A stretch of DNA of 64,000 nucleotides from Trypanosoma brucei gambiense DAL972. Lineage: Eukaryota; Euglenozoa; Kinetoplastea; Trypanosomatida; Trypanosomatidae. The notes beneath the pieces were generated by a model. That model did no database searches, was not told the DNA's origin, and saw only the letters and a list, made by a program, of their open reading frames with translations. Made by a program: the position numbers and the translations under genes. The stretch lies in NCBI RefSeq assembly GCF_000210295.1, contig NC_026737.1, positions 496,001-560,000 on the forward strand, given 5' to 3'. Of the stretch, positions 20,804 to 29,865 are shown in pieces (position 1 is the stretch's first letter; each line of letters opens with the position of its first letter).

Positions 20804-21760
20804 ATGGGTAGTGACGTTGATTTGAGGAATGAAACCGAAGCGAAGAACAGCAACCATTTTGGGAAAAGGACAAATTTGGATCGTAGCTCGGTGAAGCGTC
20901 AGCGTGATGGCAAAGGTGGCGATTCTCTCCATAGAGCATGCCCAAATGCTGCGGATGTCCAACGTGCTGTGGCATGTGGAGGGGGAGAGGCGAAGGAAGC
21001 AGCAGATGGTGGAAAACTCTCTCGGACCCGGGTCGGTCGGCTCTCTGATCCGGTATATCGAATCATGCACATGCTGCCTCGTTCTGACGTCCTTGAAGTG
21101 GTTAAATGCCGCTTTGGTCCCGAGGAGTGCCAGCGAGCGGCCTCGTACTTCGACAAATCTTTCATGGAGAACCCTCTGAGGCATGTACGATTGCAGATCG
21201 GGTGCGATCGCGCGACGGGGCTTAACCTCTTCTTTCCGAAGTTGCAGCATCACCGGGGAACGCTGCGGCACCTTGACCTATCTCGTAACCGTTTAGATGA
21301 GGACGATGTGGCAACATTGGTGCAGGTACTTGATATCCGTAGGGATGAAACAAACAACAATTCCTCGGCCCTTGAGGTTTTAGACTTGAGTTATAATCGC
21401 CATATCGGTGACCGTGGCGGTGTGATGCTTCTCAGCGCCCTGCGCGGCAATGACCGTATTCGTGCTGTAATTCTCAAAGGTATTTCTCTGAGCGACGCTG
21501 GTGCATTTGGGATAGCGGCGTTGTTGCCGCAGCGACCCAAGCCACTTCTGTGCGGCGAGGGAGGTGGTTGTGATTATCCCTTGTCCTCATCAGCTAGCGT
21601 GTCACAAAACCCCACGTTTTTCTTGAATCTAAATGAAAACATTATCGGTGTTAAAGGGATTGGCGCCCTAGGGAAGGGGATCCCTTCTTACGTCTCTGTC
21701 ACTGCTAGTAGACAATATCCTTCGTTTTCATCGCGACGTTCGGCACGCGTGATTCGGTAA
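20804..21760 (+). CDS. Leucine-rich repeat protein (ribonuclease-inhibitor type)
   Basis: This 318-residue protein starts at an ATG (MGSDVDLRN). The first 100 or so residues are charged and not recognised. From about residue 145 there are LRR units of the RNI type: HLDLSRNRLDEDDVATLVQVL, LEVLDLSYNRHIGDRGGVMLL, IRAVILKGISLSDAGAFGIAALL and FFLNLNENIIGVKGIGALGKGI. The spacing of about 28-30 residues per repeat, with an insertion between the last two, fits protein-protein interaction scaffolds. A Ser/Arg-rich tail follows. It has no signal peptide or membrane helix. The likely spliced-leader acceptor is at 20625-20626, giving a 5' UTR of about 180 bases. LRR proteins are numerous in trypanosomes and the partner is unknown. 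Confidence 0.8.
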   Translation: MGSDVDLRNETEAKNSNHFGKRTNLDRSSVKRQRDGKGGDSLHRACPNAADVQRAVACGGGEAKEAADGGKLSRTRVGRLSDPVYRIMHMLPRSDVLEVVKCRFGPEECQRAASYFDKSFMENPLRHVRLQIGCDRATGLNLFFPKLQHHRGTLRHLDLSRNRLDEDDVATLVQVLDIRRDETNNNSSALEVLDLSYNRHIGDRGGVMLLSALRGNDRIRAVILKGISLSDAGAFGIAALLPQRPKPLLCGEGGGCDYPLSSSASVSQNPTFFLNLNENIIGVKGIGALGKGIPSYVSVTASRQYPSFSSRRSARVIR

Positions 21761-22133
21761 GCGAGTTGAGGTCGTTGTTCGGTGTGCCTGCGTTGGTGTT
21801 TCACGTTGCCTCATAACATAACAAATCCCCCTTCTTTCTTGGTCGCTATGCATCTATTGTGAACAGTTTCGTCAGGCAGACATTTTTGTGCCGGTGTACG
21901 TTTGGTTATTTTCTTCACTCGCCGCTAGTATTCCTTCGTCTTTGCTTAGGAGGGACCAAGAGACGGTAACTAGGAAATTGAGCGAAAATCACTAGAATTA
22001 GGCGCTTACCGTTAGGTTTGCTTCGTTTCTCCTCTGAAGTGTCGTGTACGGCGCCGCTCGGCGGAGTTGATAATATACTAGCGCGTTCTGCAGCTGTGTT
22101 GTGGGTGAAACCAACCCCCTTATCACAGCTGGT
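21761..22133 (+). other. Intergenic region with splice signal
   Basis: There is no gene here. A pyrimidine-rich tract ends in CTTTGCTTAG, with AG at 21948-21949, a good spliced-leader acceptor giving a 5' UTR of about 185 bases for the next gene. Confidence 0.55.
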
Positions 22134-25100
22134 ATGGCAGATACCTTGCAACTTCTGGGGGATGTCACAGATGTGTCAAATGCGGCTGCCATAGTCGGGC
22201 TCGACACACTTGTGGAGGAGGGGCGTCTTATCGAAGAGCGAGCCGATTATCTGAAAGAAAAATTCAAAGAGCTCCACAATCGTGTTCTGGTAGTGTACAA
22301 ACGGGACTTTTTTCTTTTGAAGAGGGCACGGCAGCTGCGAAAGGAGCTTGATGCCCAGAAGGAGCGGATGGCGGCGCGCGGGAAGATTGCCCAGGATGAT
22401 GACGCGGAGATCCAGCGCTTGAATAAGTTGCTCATGGATACTGAGGAAGAGCTCTCAGATGCCCAGGAGCGCGAGAGTATTCTTCAGGTGGAGGTGCTAG
22501 AATTAGATAGGAAGAAATTTACTGTAGCGCTAGAACGTGAGGATGCTATCGCAGCTGAGGAGGCTCAGTTGAGACCTCGCATGGAGGCTATGCGGCAGGA
22601 GGTATCGTCAACTGGAAAGGAGCTCGAGGACATGGTGGAACAATGCAAGACCCTTTCTGCGAAGCGCGACGTTTTACTAGCACAGGAAGCGGAGGCTACG
22701 GAGGCCCTCGCTAAGTTTAAAACAACGATGGCGGAGACTACAAGGCAGCTTGCCAACATCGAACGGTTGCCAGAACATTCCCTTAGACAGGCACAGGTGA
22801 TTCTGAAGAGTTACGAAGCTGCGTTGCTTGAGGCGAAGGCCCTGGACGAGAAGTTGGCCGCTCAAGCCGACATGATAGCAAAGCTAGAGTTGAAGAAGAA
22901 CAATCGCAACTTGGACTACGAGCAGGCTGTGGCCAACCTGCAGAAACTCAAATCCAAGATAGACTCAAAACGCGTCACTATTGCCACCCTCAACACTTCA
23001 TTAGAGATGGAGCAGGAGGCACGTCTGGGGTATCAACAACGAATAGCTCAAATAGAAGATCTCATTAACACCACCAATGCCACAAGGGCCAAACAGTGTG
23101 AAGACGTGGAACAGGCGAGACGGGATCTAGAGCAGGCTCGGGAGGAGTATGCGGAACTTGACATTGCGCTCTGCAAAATTATAAAAGAGCAGAAGGATGT
23201 AAAGGACAACATAACCAGTGTAATGAAAACTATCGAGCGTGTGGAAACTACGCGCAAAAGAAACGCACAACGCTTAGACGACGCGAAACGGGATGCAGAG
23301 AGACGAAATCAACTTTTCTTGAAGGAGCAAGGCTATGAGAAGGAGTTTACCGCAAAGGTTGGAGCGGTTAGCGCTGATATCAAGGTGATAGAGAAGGAGA
23401 TCATAAACCGAACGCTGCAGGAGGAGACAAAACGTCGTGAGATCAAAGCCTTGGTCGTTCGTCTACAGGAACTCAGTAAGGAGAAAGCTAAGGGCAAGAG
23501 CCGTATCATCATAGGGAAACATGAGCTACGGATGAAGGAGATGTACGTGAGCGATGCCCGGAAGCGTCTCTCCGACTTAGAACTTCGACTTGATTCTATC
23601 ATCGATACGTTCCAGAGCATCAAGCATGAACGGACTCACAAGGCTGCGCAGATACAGGCTATAACACAAAAGATGACTGAGATGACTGAGAAAAAGGCCA
23701 TTCTTGAGAATGAGCTTGTTGTCCTATGCCGAGAGTCCGCTGTAAAGGAGGCTGAGTTGGTGAAGAAGCGAAGGCAAATTCACAAACTCCGACAATCATG
23801 CAGGGCGCTCCGGTTGGAGAAAAACAATCAGCGAAAATGCTTGGAAAAAAGGAGTTTGGAAGAACGTAATATAAAGGCTCAAGCCCGGCGGGTGGCCAGC
23901 CGCATTGCCACCATGGAGGAGGAGATGGGAGGCGCGAAGCGGAACTATCAAAACATTATCGAGAACCGTGACGGTGCTGGCATTCAGCTTCTTGACAGGA
24001 ACGATGAGTTGTGTGTGTTGTACGAACGCTTCAAGACGCAAGAGAAGGTTATCCGCGATGGAATCACCGTGGACAATGCTCGTGAGGAGGAGATACGGGC
24101 GCTGCGCATAAAATTTACTGATGTCCGTCGTCAGGTTGACCTTGTTCGCGCTTCGGTGCCTCAGGTGAAGGAACTGGAGAACCGGCTGGCAAAAATCCTG
24201 AATGACATTGATGATGAAAAGTGGAAGGTGGAGGTTCTAGAAAATGACCTCACAAATCCAAAGAACGCGCACCGCTGGCGGCTTCTTAAAAGACAAAACG
24301 CGGGGAGGAGCGTCGCCTCAGGCGTCACCGCCCCCCAGCAGGCACACTCCGACGTCGTTGCTACTGCCTCCCCTGGTGAGGCAGCACCGAACGCCATTGT
24401 GACTGCGTCTGACAGCTGCTCGGACGACGTCGTTGACTTGCAGCAGCGATATCAGCAGTTGGAGGAACGCGTCAGAAATGTCAACGAGCGTATCCGTGAA
24501 AAGGAGCTCATTCTCGAGGAGGTGACTGAGTTGTCGACGCGTTTAGCTGAGCAAGTTAAGAACGGGCGTGAGTTTACCCTAGCACTCACGAAACAGGTGA
24601 ATTCTCACCATCACAGCATTCGGGCAAAGACGAGGCAGATGATGGCTACCGTTTCCGAACTCTCTGTTTTTCAGGCGTCCGCAATTCAGTTGCAACAAGA
24701 CGTGCAGCGTCTTGAAGGCATCGTTGAGGAAGCGGAGCGGCTGATGGCGGAGGGTGAGGCTCCTTTCGCTGAGGCAGAGGAGCGGTACATTAGAGAAGTT
24801 GAGGGCAAGGCGCGGTACAGGAACGTTCTGCGGCGCAAAAAAGAGGAATTGGAATCGGAGAAATCCAAGGGTCCCAAGGTTTACGTCGAGCAACGGCCGA
24901 ATGCTTACATTCCGGATGACGGTTTGAGTGTTCCGAAACCATTTGGGGCCCTAATGCCCTTCAAACCGACGCCGGCAGTTCAAACATCGCGGTATTACAG
25001 GAGTAAATCCGAACGTTCTCGAGATAGCGATGGGCCGAAACGAGGCCCATACTCGGAGTCTTATAGCGGTGGGGGTAGCTTAAAGGGCAACGACAATGGG

Positions 25101-25136
25101 CCCCCTAAAACCAACCACTTTTCGCTGACGCAGTGA
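22134..25136 (+). CDS. CCDC146/MBO2-like flagellar coiled-coil protein
   Basis: From the ATG at 22134 the product is 1000 residues. A GTG 33 bases upstream is in frame but not needed. Nearly the whole protein is charged heptad coiled coil. The N-terminal part has an ERADYLKEKFKEL...YKRDFFLLKRARQLRKEL segment. The C-terminal part holds an RQMMATVSELSVFQASAIQLQ stretch. Near residues 920-948 there is a conserved-looking tail (RPNAYIPDDG, then PKPFGALMPFKP). That tail and the overall length match the CCDC146/MBO2 family, known from vertebrate sperm flagella and centrosomes and from Chlamydomonas, where mutants cannot switch beat form. I infer an axonemal or basal-body role. A Ser/Gly/Pro-rich disordered end follows. 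The splice acceptor is probably at 21948-21949. Confidence 0.72.
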   Translation: MADTLQLLGDVTDVSNAAAIVGLDTLVEEGRLIEERADYLKEKFKELHNRVLVVYKRDFFLLKRARQLRKELDAQKERMAARGKIAQDDDAEIQRLNKLLMDTEEELSDAQERESILQVEVLELDRKKFTVALEREDAIAAEEAQLRPRMEAMRQEVSSTGKELEDMVEQCKTLSAKRDVLLAQEAEATEALAKFKTTMAETTRQLANIERLPEHSLRQAQVILKSYEAALLEAKALDEKLAAQADMIAKLELKKNNRNLDYEQAVANLQKLKSKIDSKRVTIATLNTSLEMEQEARLGYQQRIAQIEDLINTTNATRAKQCEDVEQARRDLEQAREEYAELDIALCKIIKEQKDVKDNITSVMKTIERVETTRKRNAQRLDDAKRDAERRNQLFLKEQGYEKEFTAKVGAVSADIKVIEKEIINRTLQEETKRREIKALVVRLQELSKEKAKGKSRIIIGKHELRMKEMYVSDARKRLSDLELRLDSIIDTFQSIKHERTHKAAQIQAITQKMTEMTEKKAILENELVVLCRESAVKEAELVKKRRQIHKLRQSCRALRLEKNNQRKCLEKRSLEERNIKAQARRVASRIATMEEEMGGAKRNYQNIIENRDGAGIQLLDRNDELCVLYERFKTQEKVIRDGITVDNAREEEIRALRIKFTDVRRQVDLVRASVPQVKELENRLAKILNDIDDEKWKVEVLENDLTNPKNAHRWRLLKRQNAGRSVASGVTAPQQAHSDVVATASPGEAAPNAIVTASDSCSDDVVDLQQRYQQLEERVRNVNERIREKELILEEVTELSTRLAEQVKNGREFTLALTKQVNSHHHSIRAKTRQMMATVSELSVFQASAIQLQQDVQRLEGIVEEAERLMAEGEAPFAEAEERYIREVEGKARYRNVLRRKKEELESEKSKGPKVYVEQRPNAYIPDDGLSVPKPFGALMPFKPTPAVQTSRYYRSKSERSRDSDGPKRGPYSESYSGGGSLKGNDNGPPKTNHFSLTQ

Positions 25137-25716
25137 AGACCTGGGAGAACGCACGTGGTAATTGAACTATCGCGTCGCTTACGGTCCTCTTCTACTTCCT
25201 TTCTGTTCTGTTATTTGAGAGTTAGGACCTACTTGACATTTTTGCGTTCTTACCCTTTGTCTAAGGTGGTTTGTAGGTGCATGGTGAGGGCGATCGTATG
25301 TACTACTATTGGTTTGCGAAGATGTCCGAGATCTCTACCTTCGTGTGTAATGTATATGAATGCTTTCACGATTATATGTATCCTTCTCTTTATTATTGCG
25401 CCTGTGTGATTTCATAACTCACTGGCTCATCAAGGCGCGCGTACGTACGTACGCACGCGTCTATATGCCGCAATTATTCAATTTCTCAGTAGTCTCTATG
25501 ATGCGGGATGCCTTCAACCTGTATTGCGTATGCGAGGGGTTGTAGAGAATTATTCCACCAGTCTTCCTCCCTTGTCACACCTGACTGTTTTGGTTACCGC
25601 AACTCATCTACGATGTCCGAGGCGTTTTGCTTTTGTTGTTGTATCTTTTCTCTTTCTCTTTTGTGCGTGCGTTTTGGTTCTTGCCCGTTTCACCGTAAAA
25701 GCGTTTTCCCATAGTT
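25137..25716 (+). other. Intergenic/UTR region
   Basis: No supported gene lies here. A CGTACGTACGTACGCACG stretch sits around 25439-25458. The pyrimidine-rich block at about 25635-25695 and the AG at about 25700-25701 are the probable splice signal for the next gene. Confidence 0.5.
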
Positions 25717-26241
25717 ATGATTGTCGGCCAAATGAGAAGGGCATCAGTCGCCGGTAGCTCCGACAGCGTCCTTGCCATTCGGTCCTGTTTTGACAATAGA
25801 GATGCCGTATTGTTTATTCAACCTGGAGATGGGGCACTCCTGGTAGCGGACGGCCACCGCTATGTTCAAGTTATTTTACACTTCCATGGTGTTACGAGGT
25901 TTCCAAGCCTGATAGTGCTCCCATGGGAACAACATCGATTTTCTGTACGAGTTAACAATGTGCTGTATGACGATGGGCCGATTAGCTTGGATGTGGGTGA
26001 TGAAATTGAACTCATGGACTCAAGATCCCGCTTGACTGCCGATAGGTGCGTGTTTCGGGTAGAGCTGCTCACCACAGGACGCGGTCCTTATGTTTCTGAG
26101 CTGTTGGCTAATGGTAATCGCACAGATAATGCGGTGCCTGCTCACAAGCCGTATAAAGTTGGACAGGGGAGCTGTTGGGCCGAGTTTGTGAATCACCGCG
26201 TAGGGAAGCTGGACAAGGTCCTTTCCCGTGTGAAAAGGTAA
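25717..26241 (+). CDS. Hypothetical protein, 174 aa
   Basis: This ATG-initiated 174-residue protein has an internal Met at residue 6. I do not recognise it. The sequence is compact and not low-complexity: alternating hydrophobic strands (VLFIQPGDGALLVADG, RYVQVILHFHG, RFSVRVNNVLYDDGPISLDVGDEIELMD) look like an all-beta domain. An FHA or related beta-sandwich is conceivable, because the SVRVNNVLYDDGPISLDVGDEIEL run resembles the late strands of such folds, but the FHA Gly-Arg and Ser-x-x-His signatures are missing. It has no signal peptide or membrane segment. A short 5' UTR is likely if AG at about 25700-25701 is used. Confidence 0.7.
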   Translation: MIVGQMRRASVAGSSDSVLAIRSCFDNRDAVLFIQPGDGALLVADGHRYVQVILHFHGVTRFPSLIVLPWEQHRFSVRVNNVLYDDGPISLDVGDEIELMDSRSRLTADRCVFRVELLTTGRGPYVSELLANGNRTDNAVPAHKPYKVGQGSCWAEFVNHRVGKLDKVLSRVKR

Positions 26242-26619
26242 CATGTATATGCGAGTTTTGTGCCCATGACCCAGAACATGGCATGTAGTGAGGATAAAGG
26301 GGGGAAATCGACTATCTTGAAAATATTTTCCCTTTGTATATGTACGTGCACAACATTTTCTCTGCTATTTCCTCGTGAGTGTGCATTTGCCTTTGTTTGC
26401 ATTTCCCCCGCCCAACAGGTTCACTCATTTACTTCGACCCTTCCTTTTCACCTTCCCCCGCGTCCAAGTGACCAAGCAGGAGGGTCACAGTACGATTTGT
26501 AGGACCTAGCTTCCCCTACCGTGCGTGGCGCCACCACCATTTCCTCTCCTCTCCTCTCCCCTCCCCCCCTTTCCCATTTCCCCCCTCCCTTGTGGCGTTG
26601 TACATATCTCGGGTGGGAA
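26242..26619 (+). other. Intergenic region with a very strong pyrimidine tract
   Basis: A C/T-only tract of roughly 55 bases runs from about 26536 to 26592. There is no gene. The first AG after the tract lies inside codon 3 of the next reading frame (26627-26628), which bears on that gene model. Confidence 0.6.
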
Positions 26620-26874
26620 ATGACCGAGTCGTACCGATCGTCGATCTACCTCTTCCAGCACTCGTTTTGCAGTTCGGTTGTATTGGCTTTTTGTTTGCTC
26701 AACGGCACGCTTGCGTTCTTATTCGCATTCATGATAGATTCTGGCGCACTTGCAGCGTTCGCAGTACCTGCAGTGGAGCGGGGGTGGGTGGTAAGTGAAA
26801 AGGCCACGGCGTGCCGTCGAGCCGGGGGTTTGTTCATGTTGTTGTCGGTATTGGTGTTAGTACACCGTCTTTGA
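26620..26874 (+). CDS. Small membrane protein, first of two paralogues
   Basis: This 84-residue frame starts at ATG 26620. It has two strongly hydrophobic segments: residues of about 15-38 (SVVLAFCLLNGTLAFLFAFM) and about 68-82 (LFMLLSVLVLV). A GWVVSEKATACRRAG motif lies between them and recurs in the downstream frame as GWDMPQKTEACRSAG. The family is not recognised. If the long pyrimidine tract upstream drives splicing to the first AG (26627-26628), this ATG would be lost. An acceptor at about 26509-26510 would keep it. Compared with the second copy, this frame stops early, just after the second hydrophobic segment, so the C-terminal cytosolic tail is absent. Confidence 0.55.
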   Translation: MTESYRSSIYLFQHSFCSSVVLAFCLLNGTLAFLFAFMIDSGALAAFAVPAVERGWVVSEKATACRRAGGLFMLLSVLVLVHRL

Positions 26875-27047
26875 GGTGGCTGCGCGGGCCGTGTCGTCTT
26901 CTTTCCTCAAGGTTACGGTACCGACTGCACTGGAGTTATCGAACTTTTTTATAAAATGATTTGCCAAAAGTTGCAATCAGTAGGTGCAGTGATGGTGATT
27001 GAGAAATGCTTGAAGTGTAATTTCGATGTGTTTGTATACGGATACAA

Positions 27048-27147
27048 NNNNNNNNNNNNNNNNNNNNNNNNNNNNNNNNNNNNNNNNNNNNNNNNNNNNN
27101 NNNNNNNNNNNNNNNNNNNNNNNNNNNNNNNNNNNNNNNNNNNNNNN
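27048..27147. other. Assembly gap (100 N)
   Basis: Exactly 100 undetermined bases, the usual placeholder for a gap of unknown size. It falls between the two paralogous membrane-protein frames, so a collapsed tandem copy could be hidden here. Confidence 0.98.
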
Positions 27148-27258
27148 TGAGATTAGGGTGGTAAACGTTTGCTTCGCTAGGACGATGTCTCCAAACTGTA
27201 TGTTTGCATAGCTTTCTCTTTTGTGAACGCAGTGACAGCATTTGTCATTTCGTGGTTG

Positions 27259-27579
27259 ATGCAGGCTCGTATCACGACATTTGATATTACTGCTTTTACG
27301 CATGGGTGGGATATGCCCCAAAAGACAGAGGCATGTCGAAGTGCTGGGGTGCTCTACCTGATCCTGGGCGCGTGTTTCTCCGCATACGCTCTCTACTTGC
27401 GCTACGCTACGCGCGCAGAACAGTTAAGGCGCTACGAAATGGAGCTTGCGGGAATGCCAGAGGGGACGCCGCTCTTACGCGGCCCGGTCACTAATGGGAG
27501 TTTCCCACAGAGTAAACAAAATCAGGGAGCCACCGGGCCCCGCTCCAAAGAAAGTTATGGAGCAGACAGTAGCAATTGA
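27259..27579 (+). CDS. Small membrane protein, second paralogue; 5' end broken or unresolved
   Basis: The frame is open from 27181 to 27579, directly after an in-frame stop at 27178-27180. Its first ATG is at 27259 (MQARITTFDI), inside what should be the first membrane segment (CIAFSFVNAVTAFVISWLM). That segment aligns with the first paralogue, as does GWDMPQKTEACRSAG. A second hydrophobic stretch (VLYLILGACFSAYALYL) and a hydrophilic tail of about 50 residues follow. An ATG at 27184 lies in another frame that ends at 27208. So either the 5' end carries a frameshift, sequence next to the gap is wrong, or the gene starts late and lacks helix 1. The ATG start given is a minimum model. The family is unknown. 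Confidence 0.5.
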   Translation: MQARITTFDITAFTHGWDMPQKTEACRSAGVLYLILGACFSAYALYLRYATRAEQLRRYEMELAGMPEGTPLLRGPVTNGSFPQSKQNQGATGPRSKESYGADSSN

Positions 27580-28771
27580 GAGGTGTTGCGGGCAATGCAG
27601 GACCCGAAGAGGGAGGAAAGAAAAAAGTATGGTTACCGTTTCGTGACACTTGTTTGCATCCTCGTGTAAATTACCTGAGGAGGACGCGTCCGTTTCTCTT
27701 TCCATGCGCGGGTGTGTTTGCGTTTGTTTGTTTGTAGTGGGAGGAGAACATTTTCTGGAATAGGTGGGGTCACATCAAATGATAGGAACAGATGTGAACG
27801 GAGAAGGGGCGTTGTGCATGTGTATTGTTTGTGTGTGTGTGCGTGAGTACTAGATGGATATATGTGCAGAAATGATGATGCTTACAAGGCGTTTGAATTT
27901 TGCATCGTGGAATATTTGGTGGCTTCTTTTTTCCCCTTTACTTTTCCCTTTACGTGTGCGTGTGGCGCGTTTTCCGTCTCTTTACAAATTTAACGCATTA
28001 TGGGAAAACTGATAATCATTAGTGGGCGTCACACACATACTCATCGTGCGGTCAATATGATTCCTTCTCCGTTGAATAGCGATCGAACGCCCGCCTAGCA
28101 ACAAATGCCTCCGTGAAAGCCTATGCGGAGAAACGCGGTAGCGATAGTGGATGATGATGTGGGAGAATCTTCCGTTTGGAATAGCGTTTGCGTTAGCTGG
28201 ACTCGAGCTTAACCATCGAACCGACTTGTCGCGTTTGTTATTATATTTTTCACAGCGTTTAGTCTTCTCTTTTCATTCGCTAGACTGGACATTGCACCTG
28301 TCCTTATGCCGGTACTTTCTTTCTGTGTGTGGAGGGGGCAAGCGTTGAAGGTAATTAGAGGACTTTTGCTTGTGTTTGTATCCATGGAGGTGTACCTACC
28401 GTTCCCTTCTGTTGTTTTCATTTTGTTTGACTGCTCCGTTGACGCTCCTTCTACACTGTTTTGCGTCCGTTGCTCTTTTGGGTTGTGCGAACTTTCTCCT
28501 TGTACTGTTACTTTGTGGCTATTGTGAAAGGAGAAAAAAATATAACGACAACGCCTATTATGCTCATTGATATCTAACCATCCGGAGAAATGTGTGCTAT
28601 TATCGTTACGTGCCCACCTCCAAAGTGTCCATGTGTACTATTGTGCATTTGATAGTAAGTGTCGCTTTAACCTCCTCTTTTGTTTGACGCCCTCGTCGCT
28701 GTATATCTAATAGCCAGGCTTACGCGTTTACACGACACCAACAGTCTTCGAAAACAGACTAGCACGACAAA
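27580..28771 (+). other. Intergenic/UTR region before the ribosomal protein gene
   Basis: There is no supported protein gene. A less T-rich stretch around 28040-28230 stands out against UTR-like flanks, but I found no tRNA A/B boxes or clear snoRNA boxes there. The end is pyrimidine-rich, with probable splice acceptor AGs at 28712-28713 or 28716-28717. Confidence 0.5.
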
Positions 28772-29221
28772 ATGGCTCTTGTGAAGAAGTTCTCCGGCTC
28801 CGTCGCTGCCAACCGCAGCAAGAAGATACACCAGCTGACGAAGAAGACCACCAGGGTGAAGCGTGACCGCAAATCTCCTCGCCTCTACATGAAGGGGACT
28901 CTCGCCGGATACACCCGGGGGCTGCACGGGCAGAACAAAAACACTGCACTCGTCCGCATTGAGAACGTGAACACAACTGAGGATGCCAAGTGGTACGTTG
29001 GCAAGCGCGTTTGCTATGTTTACCATGGCTACAAGATTAAGCGTTGTGTGCGTTGGTCGAAAGCGCCTGCCCGCCGCAGCAACACCCGCGCCATCTGGGG
29101 CCGCATCACCCGGCCACACGGCACGTCTGGAACCGTTCGCGTTAAGTTCAATGGAAGCTCCGTTCCCGCATCGGCCATTGGCAGGCGCATTCGCGTGTAT
29201 CTGTACCCCAGCCGCATCTAA
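28772..29221 (+). CDS. RPL35A: 60S ribosomal protein L35a (eL33)
   Basis: This 149-residue, strongly basic protein starts at an ATG. The family core is clear: LYMKGTLAGYTRGLHGQNKNTALVRIENV, then KWYVGKRVCYVYHGYK, and the C-terminal WGRITRPHGTSGTVRVKF...GRRIRVYLYPSRI signature of eL33. It is about 40 residues longer than yeast or human L35a because of a Lys/Arg-rich N-terminal extension (about residues 1-45). Trypanosome ribosomal proteins often carry such extensions. It is a component of the large cytosolic ribosomal subunit. Codon use leans to C/G third positions, as in other highly expressed trypanosome genes. The 5' UTR is about 55-60 bases. Confidence 0.95.
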   Translation: MALVKKFSGSVAANRSKKIHQLTKKTTRVKRDRKSPRLYMKGTLAGYTRGLHGQNKNTALVRIENVNTTEDAKWYVGKRVCYVYHGYKIKRCVRWSKAPARRSNTRAIWGRITRPHGTSGTVRVKFNGSSVPASAIGRRIRVYLYPSRI

Positions 29222-29865
29222 AATGCACCGAGTGAAAGAGTGGGGACGTGCTGAGAAACGATGCGGTCACAGGTGAGGAGGCCAATAGCCTTAGCAATTA
29301 AGTAATTCGATTCTTTTTTTATTGATTCCCTCTCTTTTTTTTATTTTACTCTGAAAGCAAAAAGAAGAAAAACTAATAATAATATGTTCTCATATGGAAC
29401 GGGGTGTCATGTGACTGCCGGCTGACCGTTCTGTGTTGTATGGTGTTTCGCCATCAGCGGGACTATTGCCGTTACACTTGATAGTGGAGGTCGAAATTAA
29501 TACTCTTTTCCCCCATTCATTCTTCTACCTTTGGTTATGGCAGTTTGATCCGCAAGAACCCCAACTAGTGCGATGTGCACCCTAACTTTTAACCTATTTG
29601 TTCAGTGATTTGGGTTGGTTTGCCCTGTTATAACAATCCAATGAAAGGAGGGCCTCTTTAGTTGAACGATCCGCCACTGTGGATGCCTTTATTTTCTATC
29701 ACTCCAATGTCACACAGTGGTGTGGGTAATGTGCTGCCGACCCTAGTGTTGGGATGGGGAGAGCATCTGAATGCATCCACTCTGTACGTCCCCTGTGAAG
29801 GATATCGCGAGCATCCGAGGGCTGCACATGCACAAATGTTCACTCGTTGGTGTTGTCACGAATGA
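29222..29865 (+). other. Intergenic/UTR region
   Basis: Typical 3' UTR with T and A runs at about 29311-29345. A non-ATG frame at 29662-29865 could be the upstream edge of the decayed gene that follows, but this is not clear. Confidence 0.45.

Noticed and set aside
28040..28240. Higher-complexity island as a possible snoRNA or tRNA gene
   Set aside because: ATGATGA-like boxes are present nearby, but no CUGA box at the right spacing, no tRNA boxes and no clear stem.
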